From Kineobactrum salinum (lineage in GTDB: Bacteria > Pseudomonadota > Gammaproteobacteria > Pseudomonadales > Halieaceae), in NCBI RefSeq assembly GCF_010669285.1, contig NZ_CP048711.1, positions 4,464,001-4,528,000 of the forward strand: a stretch of 64,000 nt of DNA, read 5' to 3'. The notes beneath the pieces are model-generated. The model ran no database searches. It was not told where the DNA came from and worked only from the letters and a program-made list of their open reading frames with translations. Positions 9,974-17,684 of this stretch are shown here, piece after piece (position 1 is the first letter of the stretch; each line of letters starts with the position of its first letter). The translations under genes and the position numbers were made by a program.

Positions 9974-10011
9974 GTAACATCATAAGTTACAGCAATTAAC
10001 ATTGCTGTCAA
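9974..10011 (-). promoter_or_regulatory. Promoter/operator region of the efflux operon
   Basis: Reading the minus strand, a perfect -35 TTGACA (10011-10006) is followed by candidate -10 elements TAACTT (16-base spacer) or TATGAT (21-base spacer). Two dyads overlap these elements: ACAGCAAT-taac-ATTGCTGT (9989-10008, 8-bp arms) and GTAAC-7-GTTAC (9974-9990). Dyads of this size over a promoter fit TetR-type operators. Direct link to the operon's TetR is inferred. Confidence 0.55.
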
Positions 10012-10029
10012 GCTGATCGTGTGAAGTGC

Positions 10030-10058
10030 TTGCAGGAGATGGCCGTTTCCGCCACAAT
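10030..10058 (+). promoter_or_regulatory. Putative promoter of the SRP RNA gene
   Basis: TTGCAG (10030-10035) and CACAAT (10053-10058) are separated by 17 bases. Transcription would start near 10065, about 25 bases before the mature RNA, similar to the short 5' leader removed from the E. coli 4.5S RNA precursor. Confidence 0.4.
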
Positions 10059-10089
10059 GCGCGGCCTCGCAGTACGCTGCGGGCACTGT

Positions 10090-10199
10090 GGTGATCCGGG
10101 TGGTCCCCTCGCAACGACAGGTAGTGAACCCCGCCAGGCCCGGAAGGGAGCAACGGTAATTACCCCGTCGTGTGCCGGGGTGTGGCTGCCCGGGTCGCC
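10090..10199 (+). ncRNA. ffs: Signal recognition particle RNA (4.5S RNA)
   Basis: This 110-base region has the conserved SRP apical domain: the CAGGcCCGGAAGGGAGCA tetraloop/symmetric-loop region around 10134-10152 and the opposing GTCGTGTGCCGGGG strand. The ends pair as one helix: GGTGATCCGGG at 10090-10100 pairs over 11 bp with CCCGGGTCGCC at 10189-10199. It is the small bacterial form lacking an Alu domain. The RNA binds Ffh to target membrane proteins. Location directly upstream of dnaX is shared by several gammaproteobacteria, to my knowledge. Confidence 0.95.
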
Positions 10200-10291
10200 T
10201 CCACCTTCCGCTAAGCTCCAGTACGTTCCAGCCTTTCTGTTACCCCTGCCGCTGGTGTATCCTTGCGCTTTTATTGCAAGGCCTCGGTTTC

Positions 10292-12064
10292 ATGTCGTAT
10301 CAGGTACTGGCGCGCAAATGGCGGCCCCGCGGATTCAGTGAGATGGTCGGCCAGGAGCATGTGCTGCAGGCGCTGGTAAACGCGCTGGACCATGATCGGC
10401 TGCATCACGCCTACCTGTTTACCGGCACTCGCGGGGTCGGCAAGACCACGATCGCGCGGATTCTCGCCAAGAGCCTCAACTGTGAGGCCGGCGTCAGCTC
10501 GCAACCCTGCGGTAGTTGCGGCTCCTGCCTGGAGATTGCCGAGGGCCGCAGTGTGGATCTGCTGGAAGTCGACGCCGCTTCCCGGACCAAGGTAGAGGAC
10601 ACCCGCGAACTGCTGGAAAATGTGCAGTACGCGCCCACCCGTTCGCGTTACAAGGTGTACCTGATCGACGAGGTACACATGCTGTCCAACCACAGTTTCA
10701 ACGCGCTGTTGAAAACGCTGGAAGAACCGCCTCCCCACGTCAAGTTTCTGCTGGCGACCACTGATCCGCAGAAGTTGCCGGCCACGGTACTGTCGCGCTG
10801 CCTGCAGTTCAACCTGAAGAATATGGCGCCGGAACAGATTGCCGGCCACCTGGCCCACGTGCTGACCCAGGAAATGATCCGGCACGAGGAGCCGGCGTTG
10901 TGGCTGCTGGGACGCGCCGCCAGCGGCAGCATGCGCGACGCCCTGAGCCTGACCGACCAGGCCATTGCCTTTGGCTCCGGCACAGTGACCGAAGCCAGTG
11001 TGCGGACCATGCTGGGGGCGGTGGACATGAGCTTTGTCTACCAGTTGCTGGAGGCTGTGGCGGCGGGTGATCCTGCCGCTGTGCTCCAGGTGGTGGCCAA
11101 TATGGCAGAGCATGCGCCGGATTTCGAATCCAGCCTGGAAGAACTGCAATCTTTGCTGCACCGGGTAGCGGTGGCCCAGGCGGTGCCGGATGCGGTCGAT
11201 AACGGCCGGGGAGACGGTGATCGGGTACGGGCGCTGGCAGCATCACTGACTGCGGAGGACGCACAGCTGTTCTACCAGATGGCGCTCAATGGCAAGCGTG
11301 ATATTCCCTACGCCGCCGATCCGCGCGGCGGCTTCGAGATGACGCTGCTGCGAATGCTCGCCTTCCGGCCGGCTCTGTTGCCGGACCCGGGGCTGACGGC
11401 AGCCCAGGTGACTTCCGCCGGCGCGCCCTCGACCGAATCCGCTCGTGCCTCCGGGGCCGCGCCAGCTGCCCCGGCCGGAATGTCGACGCAGCCTGCACCG
11501 CAGCCACCATCGTCGCCACCCTCTGCGGCACCGACAGCCAGGCCGCAGATGGCCCCGTCGCAGCCAGTCCCACCGCAACCAGTCCCACCGCAACCAGCCG
11601 AACCCGCTCCAGCGTCCGCCCCGGAGGGCGGCGCTACGGCAAAAAAGTCGGATGAGCCAGCGCCGGAGCCGCCGGATGTGGCTCCGGAGGACTGGCCGCA
11701 GCTGCTGCAGGAGCTGGGACTGGCGGGGATCGTGTACAATATCGCATCTCACTGCGAACTGCGCCGCAGTGATAACGGCTGTTTTGAATTTACGCTGGAC
11801 CAGGATAACGCGACCCTGTTCAACCCCGGCCACAGTGAGCGGCTGCGGCTGGCGCTTGAGAACTACTACGGGCGTCCGCTGTCTGTGCTGATAGAGCCCG
11901 GGCTTCCGGCCACTGAAACCCCGGCCCGGCGCAGCGAGCGGTTGGCCGGGGAGCGCCTGCAGGAAGCGGTGCACGCCATTGAGGGCGATCCCCGGCTACA
12001 GCAACTGATCCAGCGCTTCGACGGCGAACTGGATCGCGCATCCATTACTCCACTGGATTCCTGA
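10292..12064 (+). CDS. dnaX: DNA polymerase III subunits tau and gamma
   Basis: The 590-residue tau protein is the clamp-loader ATPase of the replicase. It starts MSYQVLARKWRPRGFSEMVGQ, the family's usual beginning. The frame is open further upstream into the SRP RNA, but that part is not coding. Residues 40-230 hold the AAA+ core with Walker A GTRGVGKTT, a zinc module (CGSCGSC plus an earlier Cys), Walker B LIDEVHML and the sensor LLATTDPQKLP. A Pro/Ala/Gln-rich linker (about 380-465) leads to the C-terminal tau domain that contacts DnaB and alpha. A complete -1 frameshift signal within the linker predicts a shorter gamma of 454 residues ending Val-Gly-stop at 11653-11655. It heads the conserved dnaX-ybaB-recR operon. 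Confidence 0.97.
   Translation: MSYQVLARKWRPRGFSEMVGQEHVLQALVNALDHDRLHHAYLFTGTRGVGKTTIARILAKSLNCEAGVSSQPCGSCGSCLEIAEGRSVDLLEVDAASRTKVEDTRELLENVQYAPTRSRYKVYLIDEVHMLSNHSFNALLKTLEEPPPHVKFLLATTDPQKLPATVLSRCLQFNLKNMAPEQIAGHLAHVLTQEMIRHEEPALWLLGRAASGSMRDALSLTDQAIAFGSGTVTEASVRTMLGAVDMSFVYQLLEAVAAGDPAAVLQVVANMAEHAPDFESSLEELQSLLHRVAVAQAVPDAVDNGRGDGDRVRALAASLTAEDAQLFYQMALNGKRDIPYAADPRGGFEMTLLRMLAFRPALLPDPGLTAAQVTSAGAPSTESARASGAAPAAPAGMSTQPAPQPPSSPPSAAPTARPQMAPSQPVPPQPVPPQPAEPAPASAPEGGATAKKSDEPAPEPPDVAPEDWPQLLQELGLAGIVYNIASHCELRRSDNGCFEFTLDQDNATLFNPGHSERLRLALENYYGRPLSVLIEPGLPATETPARRSERLAGERLQEAVHAIEGDPRLQQLIQRFDGELDRASITPLDS
11564..11593 (+). repeat. 15-bp tandem repeat in the dnaX linker
   Basis: Two perfect copies of a 15-base unit (CCAGTCCCACCGCAA) lie head to tail, followed by the first bases of a third. 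They encode repeated PVPPQ in the flexible linker of tau. In-frame expansion or loss should be tolerated here. Confidence 0.85.
11623..11696 (+). promoter_or_regulatory. Programmed -1 ribosomal frameshift signal in dnaX
   Basis: Three parts are visible. The slippery heptamer A AAA AAG is at 11641-11647, in the same phase as in E. coli dnaX (GCA AAA AAG in the zero frame). A Shine-Dalgarno-like GGAGGG (11623-11628) lies 12 bases before it. A stable stem-loop follows: CCGGAGCC (11663-11670) pairs with GGCTCCGG (11680-11687), and outer GCCAG (11656-11660) pairs with CTGGC (11692-11696). A one-base backward slip reads GTC GGA TGA, so translation stops at once and gives gamma. Confidence 0.88.
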
Positions 12065-12073
12065 GGACTCACC

Positions 12074-12397
12074 ATGAAAGGCAGTATTTCGGACATGATG
12101 CAACAGGCGCAAAAAATGCAGGCGGACATGCAGAAGGCCCAGGAGGAGCTGGCGCGTCTGGAAGTGGAGGGTGAAGCTGCCGCGGGCCTGGTGCGAGTGA
12201 CCATGACCGGGCGCCACGATGTCAGGCGGGTCAGTATCGATGACAGCGTTTTCCAGGAAGAGAAGGAAGTGCTGGAGGACCTGCTCGCCGCCGCCGTCAA
12301 CGACGCGGTGCGCAAGGTGGAAGCGCGCAACAAGGAAGCCATGTCCGGGCTCGCCTCGGGCCTGAACCTGCCGCCCGGCTTCAAACTGCCGTTCTGA
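12074..12397 (+). CDS. ybaB: YbaB/EbfC family nucleoid-associated protein
   Basis: The 107-residue protein matches the YbaB/EbfC DNA-binding dimer family across its length: [20 protein letters not shown] at the start, [21 protein letters not shown] in the central sheet, and the conserved end [18 protein letters not shown]. Members coat or bend DNA and are nearly always between dnaX and recR, as here. ATG 12074 is 9 bases after the dnaX stop, so it is in the same transcript. Confidence 0.96.
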   Translation: MKGSISDMMQQAQKMQADMQKAQEELARLEVEGEAAAGLVRVTMTGRHDVRRVSIDDSVFQEEKEVLEDLLAAAVNDAVRKVEARNKEAMSGLASGLNLPPGFKLPF

Positions 12398-12407
12398 GCA
12401 GGTGACG

Positions 12408-13016
12408 ATGAAATTCAGCCCCTCCCTTGCCAACCTGATCGACGCGCTGCGCGCATTGCCCGGTGTGGGCCCCAAGTCCGCCCAACGCATGACGCTGCAT
12501 CTGCTGGAGCGAGACCGGGAGGGTGCACTGGCGCTGGCCACGGCCCTGGAAACAGCGGTGGCGAAGATTGGCCACTGCAGCCGTTGCCGCAACTTCACCG
12601 AGCTGGAGATCTGCGAGATTTGCTGCGACCCGCGCCGCGACCACAAACTGATCTGTGTGCTGGAAACGCCGGCCGATGTGCTGGCGGTGGAGCAAAGCGG
12701 CAGTTTCCGGGGCCTGTATTTTGTGTTGATGGGGCATCTCTCGCCGATCGATGGCATCGGCCCGCGGGAAATCGGCCTCGATGCCTTCCAGCAGCGGGTA
12801 CTGGACGAGGGCATCAGCGAAGTGATTCTGGCCACCAACCCGACCGTGGAAGGGGAGGCCACCGCCTACTACCTCACCGACATGCTGCTACCCCACGGCG
12901 TGCGGGTGTCGCGTATCGCGCACGGCGTTCCGCTGGGCGGTGAACTGGAATATGTGGACGGCAGCACGCTGGCGCACGCCTTCAGCGGTCGTCGCCTGCT
13001 GCAGCAGGAGCAATAG
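12408..13016 (+). CDS. recR: Recombination mediator protein RecR
   Basis: The 202-residue protein is close to the usual length of about 200. It has the helix-hairpin-helix ([16 protein letters not shown]), a four-Cys zinc finger ([16 protein letters not shown], residues about 57-72) and a Toprim domain ([17 protein letters not shown] region and the later [16 protein letters not shown]). RecR acts with RecO and RecF to load RecA at gaps. I chose ATG 12408, with AGCAGG upstream, over an in-frame GTG at 12402. It lies 10 bases after ybaB. RecR's last codon abuts the next start. Confidence 0.96.
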   Translation: MKFSPSLANLIDALRALPGVGPKSAQRMTLHLLERDREGALALATALETAVAKIGHCSRCRNFTELEICEICCDPRRDHKLICVLETPADVLAVEQSGSFRGLYFVLMGHLSPIDGIGPREIGLDAFQQRVLDEGISEVILATNPTVEGEATAYYLTDMLLPHGVRVSRIAHGVPLGGELEYVDGSTLAHAFSGRRLLQQEQ

Positions 13017-14132
13017 ATGAAGTGGCAGTTGATCGAATCGGACGCCGCCCTGGCGCAGCTTGTGCAGGACAACTCCGGCGCCGAAGCGGTGGCCGTGGAC
13101 ACTGAATTCATGCGCCGCAATACCTTCTATCCGGAGGTGGCGCTGGTGCAGTTGTGTTTCGGGCCGGATGCCTGGTTGATAGACCCCCTGACCCTGACCG
13201 ATCTCCAGCCGCTGCGCGAGCTGTTGCTAAATCCCTCGATTATCAAGGTGTTGCACTCGGCCAGCGAGGATCTGGAGGTCTTCGACCATTGGCTGGGGAC
13301 GCTGCCCGCACCGCTGTTTGATACCCAGCGCGCCGCCGCGCTGGTCAATCGTGGTTTTGGCATGGGCTACCGCGCGCTGGTGCTGGATATCTGCGGGGTG
13401 GAACTGCCCAAGGGCGAGACCCGTTCGGACTGGCTGCAGCGTCCGCTGACCGCCTCTCAATGTGAATACGCGGCCCAGGACGTGGCGCACCTGTTGCCGG
13501 TGTGGCGTCATTTGCAGGAGGCCTGTGTGGCCCAGGGCAAGCTGGACTGGGTGCTGGCGGATGGCGAGGACACGCTGGCGGCATTTCGTGCCCCCGCGGC
13601 CAATTTTGCCCAGCGGATCAAGTCCGCCTGGAAGCTGGATCAGCGGCAACTGGCATCGCTGTATGCCATCTGCGACTGGCGAGAACGGGTTGCCCGCCAG
13701 CGCAACAAGCCGCGCGGCTGGATTATTGATGACCAGACCTGCTTCGAACTGGCGCGGTTAAGCCCTGACTCCCAGGCCGGCCTGGCTGCCGTGGAAGGTC
13801 TGGGTGCCGGCGTCATCAGGCGCGATGGCGAGACACTGCTGACCCTGCTGCGGGAACAGCGGGCGCTGCCACCCGAATCGTTGCCGCAGCGTCTGCCGCA
13901 GCCGCTGGACGTCAATGGCCGCAAGCAGTTGAGCAGACTCAAGGCCCGGGCCAGGAGCCTGGCGCAGGAGCATGGGGTCGCGCCGGAGGTCCTGTTACAG
14001 GGCAAGGACTACGAGCTGTTGCTGCGTCAGGCTGCAGGGGAGGAGTTGCCGGACCAGCCCTCCTGGTCGGGCTGGCGTCGGGCAGCCGCGGTGGCTCCCC
14101 TGCGCCGGATGCTGGCCGGAGATCAGTCTTGA
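13017..14132 (+). CDS. rnd: Ribonuclease D
   Basis: The 371-residue protein is a 3'-5' exoribonuclease that trims tRNA precursors. The DEDDy nuclease domain (about 1-180) shows VDTEFMRRNTFYPEVALVQL (first D and E), HSASEDLEVF (second D) and EYAAQDVAHLLPVW (Y and last D). HRDC domains follow at about 205-285 and near the C-terminus. Its ATG follows the recR stop with no gap, and its stop overlaps the TTG start of ycgL, so it belongs to the same operon. Confidence 0.95.
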   Translation: MKWQLIESDAALAQLVQDNSGAEAVAVDTEFMRRNTFYPEVALVQLCFGPDAWLIDPLTLTDLQPLRELLLNPSIIKVLHSASEDLEVFDHWLGTLPAPLFDTQRAAALVNRGFGMGYRALVLDICGVELPKGETRSDWLQRPLTASQCEYAAQDVAHLLPVWRHLQEACVAQGKLDWVLADGEDTLAAFRAPAANFAQRIKSAWKLDQRQLASLYAICDWRERVARQRNKPRGWIIDDQTCFELARLSPDSQAGLAAVEGLGAGVIRRDGETLLTLLREQRALPPESLPQRLPQPLDVNGRKQLSRLKARARSLAQEHGVAPEVLLQGKDYELLLRQAAGEELPDQPSWSGWRRAAAVAPLRRMLAGDQS

Positions 14133-14400
14133 GGCGTATCTGTCAGGTCTTTCGCAGCTCGCGGCAAGCGGAAATGTACCTGTATGTAGACAAGGAGCAG
14201 GGACTCGCGGCAGTGCCGGAGGCGTTGCTGCAGCGCTTTGGTGAACCCCAGGCTGTCATGGTCCTGTTGTTGGCTCCCGAGCGGCGACTGGCCCGGGTGG
14301 CAGTGGGGATGTGCTCGCCGCCATTGAGCAGCAGGGCTATTTCCTGCAAATGCCACCCGGGCCAGAGCACTGGCTCCGCAGGGACGGCGCCCATGCCTGA
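14129..14400 (+). CDS. ycgL: YcgL domain protein (frameshifted in this sequence)
   Basis: The family's YcgL fold is clear: RRICQVFRSSRQAEMYLYVD, VPEALLQRFGEPQAVMVLLL and ERRLARVAVG. After that the frame must shift: DVLAAIEQQGYFLQMPPGPE, the conserved second half, is in another frame. One extra G in the four-G run at 14305-14308 restores a 90-residue protein, normal for the family. The start is TTG, sharing bases with the rnd stop (TTGA). The stop overlaps the ycgN start. YcgL is small, of unknown function, and commonly sits next to rnd and ycgN in gammaproteobacteria. Confidence 0.85.
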
Positions 14401-14827
14401 ATGGTGGGAACAGCCACTGGAGACGCTGACCCAGACGCAGTGGGAGGCGTTGTGCGACGGCTGTGGTCGCTGTTGCCTGCAGAAGCTGGAGGACGAAGAC
14501 AGCGGCGAACTCTATTTTACCCGCGTCCACTGCCGCTACCTGGACGCACAGGCCTGCCGCTGCACCGCGTACACCCAGCGCACCCGTCTGGTGCCGGATT
14601 GCATCGAGCTTCGTGCCGACGACACCACTGCCATGGACTGGTTGCCCGCTACCTGCGCCTACCGGTTGCGGGCCCGGGGACAGCCGTTGCCCTCCTGGCA
14701 TCCGTTGCGCACAGGCGATGCGCAGTCGGTGCATGAGGCCGGCATATCAGTGAGAGGACGGGTAATATCGGATGAACATGTGCATCCCGACAGTTATGAT
14801 GAACACATCATTTCCTGGGTGAAATAG
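14393..14827 (+). CDS. ycgN: YcgN family cysteine-cluster protein
   Basis: This 144-residue protein belongs to the UPF0260/YcgN family. It begins PEWWEQPLETLTQTQWEAL and then shows the Cys cluster CDGCGRCC (about 21-28) with further Cys at CRYLDAQACRC and PDC, which resembles the zinc/iron-binding YkgJ family. The conserved C-terminus SWHPLRTGD..SVHEAGISVRG is present. ATG 14393 overlaps the ycgL stop. The biochemical role is unknown; the Cys pattern suggests metal or Fe-S binding (inference). Confidence 0.92.
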   Translation: MPEWWEQPLETLTQTQWEALCDGCGRCCLQKLEDEDSGELYFTRVHCRYLDAQACRCTAYTQRTRLVPDCIELRADDTTAMDWLPATCAYRLRARGQPLPSWHPLRTGDAQSVHEAGISVRGRVISDEHVHPDSYDEHIISWVK

Positions 14828-14836
14828 GAACCGCCG

Positions 14837-15199
14837 GTGTTGAACGACAGTGCATATCATATCGCGATGACGCTCTATATCACGGCGGCGCTGGCGGCTC
14901 TGCTGATCACGCTCTGGTGGTTGCGCCACAGCTGGCGTCCGGTGTGGCTGTGCCTGCTGGCGCTGGGCGGTGCTGCTCTGCTGCTGACTCCTGCCTATCC
15001 CTACCAGGGCGTCAGCACCCTGGCGCCGGCGCTGGTAGTGGCTGCCTTTCAGCTTCTGACAGCGGGAGTGGATGCCGCCAGCCACGCACTGCGTCCGCTG
15101 GCCGTCACACTGGCGCTGGCGGTGGTGGTCACGATAGTGCTGCGCCTGTCGCTGTGGCGCAGGCCGGGTCGGGCCCGCGCCACAGCCAAGCCGCACTGA
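14837..15199 (+). CDS. Small membrane protein of unknown function
   Basis: The 120-residue protein has three hydrophobic segments (about 9-28, 36-52 and 60-102, the last possibly two helices) and a basic tail (LWRRPGRARATAKPH). It starts GTG 10 bases after ycgN and ends 16 bases before the VWA gene, so it is likely co-transcribed. I do not recognise a family. The position suggests it may be a membrane partner of the VWA protein. Confidence 0.72.
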   Translation: MLNDSAYHIAMTLYITAALAALLITLWWLRHSWRPVWLCLLALGGAALLLTPAYPYQGVSTLAPALVVAAFQLLTAGVDAASHALRPLAVTLALAVVVTIVLRLSLWRRPGRARATAKPH

Positions 15200-15214
15200 C
15201 CAGGGGAACAGCAG

Positions 15215-16741
15215 ATGCCACTTCGCGCCTTCCGCGTCGATCGGTTTTCAGCCCTGTTTGCCGCTGCGTTGCTGCTGTGCGGTCTGCTGGCCGGGAAGGC
15301 TGTCGCCGATGTCTCCGCAGGCGGACCCAGGCCGGATTTACGGCTGCTGATCGATATTTCCGGCAGCATGAAACAGTCCGACCCCGACAACCTGAGAGGT
15401 CCCGCCCTGGAATTGATCGTGCGCCTGTTGCCCGAGGGTTCGCGTGCGGGGGTCTGGATTTTTGGCGACAGCGTGAAGCAAATCGTCCCCCACCGGGAGA
15501 TAGATGCGGCCTGGCGTGAGCAGGCACTGGAAGCGGTGGGGGCGATCGACAATTCGGGTCAGCGCACCAATATCCCCGCGGCATTGGCGGCTGCCGTCTA
15601 TGATCGCGGCAGCATGGACTCTACCTACCGCACCAGTATTGTGTTGCTGACCGATGGCAAGGTGGATGTATCCAGTTCACCAATGGCGAATGCGGCAGCA
15701 GCCCGTGAACTGCTCACCGAAACTGCGCCGGAGCTGGCCGCTACCGGCATACCCGTGCATACCATTGCCCTGTCCGATGAAGCGGACTGGACCTTCCTGA
15801 GCGCATTGGCGGAGACCACCGCCGGCCTTGCCGAGAAGGCACAAAACGCGGCCCGGCTGACCGAGATTTTCGTCCAGTCACTGGAGATGGTCGCGCCCAC
15901 GGCGCGGGTACCGGTGGTGGGCAACATTTTTCTGATCGACGACACGGTGGACGAGTTTACCGCGCTGGTATTTTATGAGCAGCCCGAGACTGCGGTGACC
16001 CTGGCCAGTCCCTCGGGAAAGGTGTATGCGCCCGGCCAGAATCGGCCGGGGGCAGACTGGTTCACCAGCCGACAGTTCGCGCTGGTCACGGTGGCCGCTC
16101 CCGAGCGCGGCGCCTGGACGCTGCAGGCGCCGGACAGCGCCCGCGCACGGGTGTCTGTCATTTCCGATCTGCGGCTGGAAGTGGATCCGCTGCCCAACAG
16201 CTTGCCCGCCGGCAGGACTACCGAACTCGGCATCCGCTTGCGCGAGAGCGGTCAGGTGATTAGCAGTGCAGAACTGCTGGAGCTGTTCGCGATCAGCGTG
16301 ACGATCACCGGGCCGGAGGGGTATACAACCGAGATTGACGTCAGTGGCAGTTATCCTCCCCCGGACACTGGCGAATACCGCGTGGCGATTCCCGCCTTCG
16401 AGATCGGCGGCCGCTATCAGCTGCTGGTCAAACTCAATGGCAAGACCCTGCAGCGTGAGCTGCCCATGTATATGGAGGTCATCGCCGCCCAAACCCGCCC
16501 CTCGATCAGTACCAGGTCCATGGAGGTTCCCGAGGAAAATCTGTTGCGGCCGGCGTTGACTGTCGTGGCCGTGTTCCTGGTGGCCACCCTTGCGATTCTC
16601 TGGACAGTGCGTCGCCGCCGCTTGAGACGGCTGGAGCTGTGGAAACAGCGCTTCCAGTCAACCGATGAAGAGCCCGATGATAGGGCGGTTGCCGGCATGC
16701 GGGCCGAGCCCGGCGAAGAGCAGGACCGCAAATCGCCTTGA
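15215..16741 (+). CDS. VWA domain membrane protein (TIGR03503-like)
   Basis: The 508-residue protein has a signal peptide (ALFAAALLLCGLLAGKAVA), a von Willebrand A domain at about 45-225 with a complete MIDAS start DISGSMKQSD, and a beta-rich region of about 200 residues. A single C-terminal transmembrane helix (ALTVVAVFLVATLAILWTV) and a charged cytoplasmic tail follow. The bulk therefore sits in the periplasm, anchored to the inner membrane. The layout fits the TIGR03503 family of uncharacterised VWA proteins. It is followed by a MoxR ATPase and a CoxE-type VWA protein, a common partnership in which the ATPase remodels or activates a metal enzyme or complex. Its target is unknown. Confidence 0.85.
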   Translation: MPLRAFRVDRFSALFAAALLLCGLLAGKAVADVSAGGPRPDLRLLIDISGSMKQSDPDNLRGPALELIVRLLPEGSRAGVWIFGDSVKQIVPHREIDAAWREQALEAVGAIDNSGQRTNIPAALAAAVYDRGSMDSTYRTSIVLLTDGKVDVSSSPMANAAAARELLTETAPELAATGIPVHTIALSDEADWTFLSALAETTAGLAEKAQNAARLTEIFVQSLEMVAPTARVPVVGNIFLIDDTVDEFTALVFYEQPETAVTLASPSGKVYAPGQNRPGADWFTSRQFALVTVAAPERGAWTLQAPDSARARVSVISDLRLEVDPLPNSLPAGRTTELGIRLRESGQVISSAELLELFAISVTITGPEGYTTEIDVSGSYPPPDTGEYRVAIPAFEIGGRYQLLVKLNGKTLQRELPMYMEVIAAQTRPSISTRSMEVPEENLLRPALTVVAVFLVATLAILWTVRRRRLRRLELWKQRFQSTDEEPDDRAVAGMRAEPGEEQDRKSP

Positions 16742-16804
16742 TAAGCAGGACCCGCCCCGCTAACCTTGCCGGTCCCCTGTATTGACACTTTGAATGGACA
16801 AACT

Positions 16805-17650
16805 ATGAAATTTGAGGGAACAGAGCGCTATGTGGCCACGGACGATCTGCGCATGGCCGTGAACGCGGCAGTGACGCTGGAGCGGCCACTGTTGATCAAG
16901 GGCGAACCCGGCACCGGCAAGACCATGCTGGCAGAGGAAGTGGCACTGGGCCTGGGCAAGCGCCTGATCCAGTGGCACATCAAGTCCACCACCAAGGCGC
17001 AGCAGGGCCTGTATGAATACGATGCCGTATCGCGGCTGCGGGATTCGCAGCTGGGCGACGAGAAAGTGCACGACATTGCCAATTACATCAAGAAGGGCAA
17101 ATTGTGGGAGGCTTTCGAGTCCGACGAGCAGGTGGTGCTGCTGATTGACGAGGTGGACAAGGCCGATATCGAATTCCCCAATGATCTGCTGGTCGAACTG
17201 GACCGGATGGAATTTTTCGTCTACGAGACGGGGCAAACCATCAAGGCCAGAAAACGACCGATCATCATTATTACCAGCAATAACGAGAAGGAACTGCCGG
17301 ACGCCTTCCTGCGCCGCTGCTTTTTCCACTTCATCAATTTTCCCGACCGCGACACCATGCGCGCCATTATCGATGTGCACCATCCAGGTATTGCCCAGGC
17401 GCTGGTACAGGAAGCGATGGAAGTGTTTTTCGATCTGCGTTCGATCCCGGGCTTGAAGAAAAAGCCCTCCACTTCGGAACTTATTGACTGGCTGAAACTG
17501 CTGCTGGCCGATGACCTGCCCGATGAGATCCTCAAGGGACGCGACCCGGGCAAGGCGATTCCGCCGCTGTATGGCGCGCTGTTGAAAAACGAGCAGGATG
17601 TACATCTTCTGGAACGGCTGGCCTTCATGCATCGCAGGGAGAGTCGCTAG
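16805..17650 (+). CDS. MoxR family AAA+ ATPase
   Basis: This 281-residue MoxR-type ATPase has Walker A GEPGTGKTM (about 35-43), Walker B VVLLIDEVDKAD, sensor-1 IIITSNNEKELP and the arginine-finger region DAFLRRCFFHFINFP. ATG 16805 gives the canonical MKFEGTERYVA start. MoxR ATPases act as chaperones together with VWA-domain partners; the next gene encodes a CoxE-like VWA protein and the previous one a membrane VWA protein. The trio looks like one functional unit. Confidence 0.93.
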   Translation: MKFEGTERYVATDDLRMAVNAAVTLERPLLIKGEPGTGKTMLAEEVALGLGKRLIQWHIKSTTKAQQGLYEYDAVSRLRDSQLGDEKVHDIANYIKKGKLWEAFESDEQVVLLIDEVDKADIEFPNDLLVELDRMEFFVYETGQTIKARKRPIIIITSNNEKELPDAFLRRCFFHFINFPDRDTMRAIIDVHHPGIAQALVQEAMEVFFDLRSIPGLKKKPSTSELIDWLKLLLADDLPDEILKGRDPGKAIPPLYGALLKNEQDVHLLERLAFMHRRESR

Positions 17651-17684
17651 TGCACTGTCGGCTGGCCGGGCACGAGGCCGCTCC

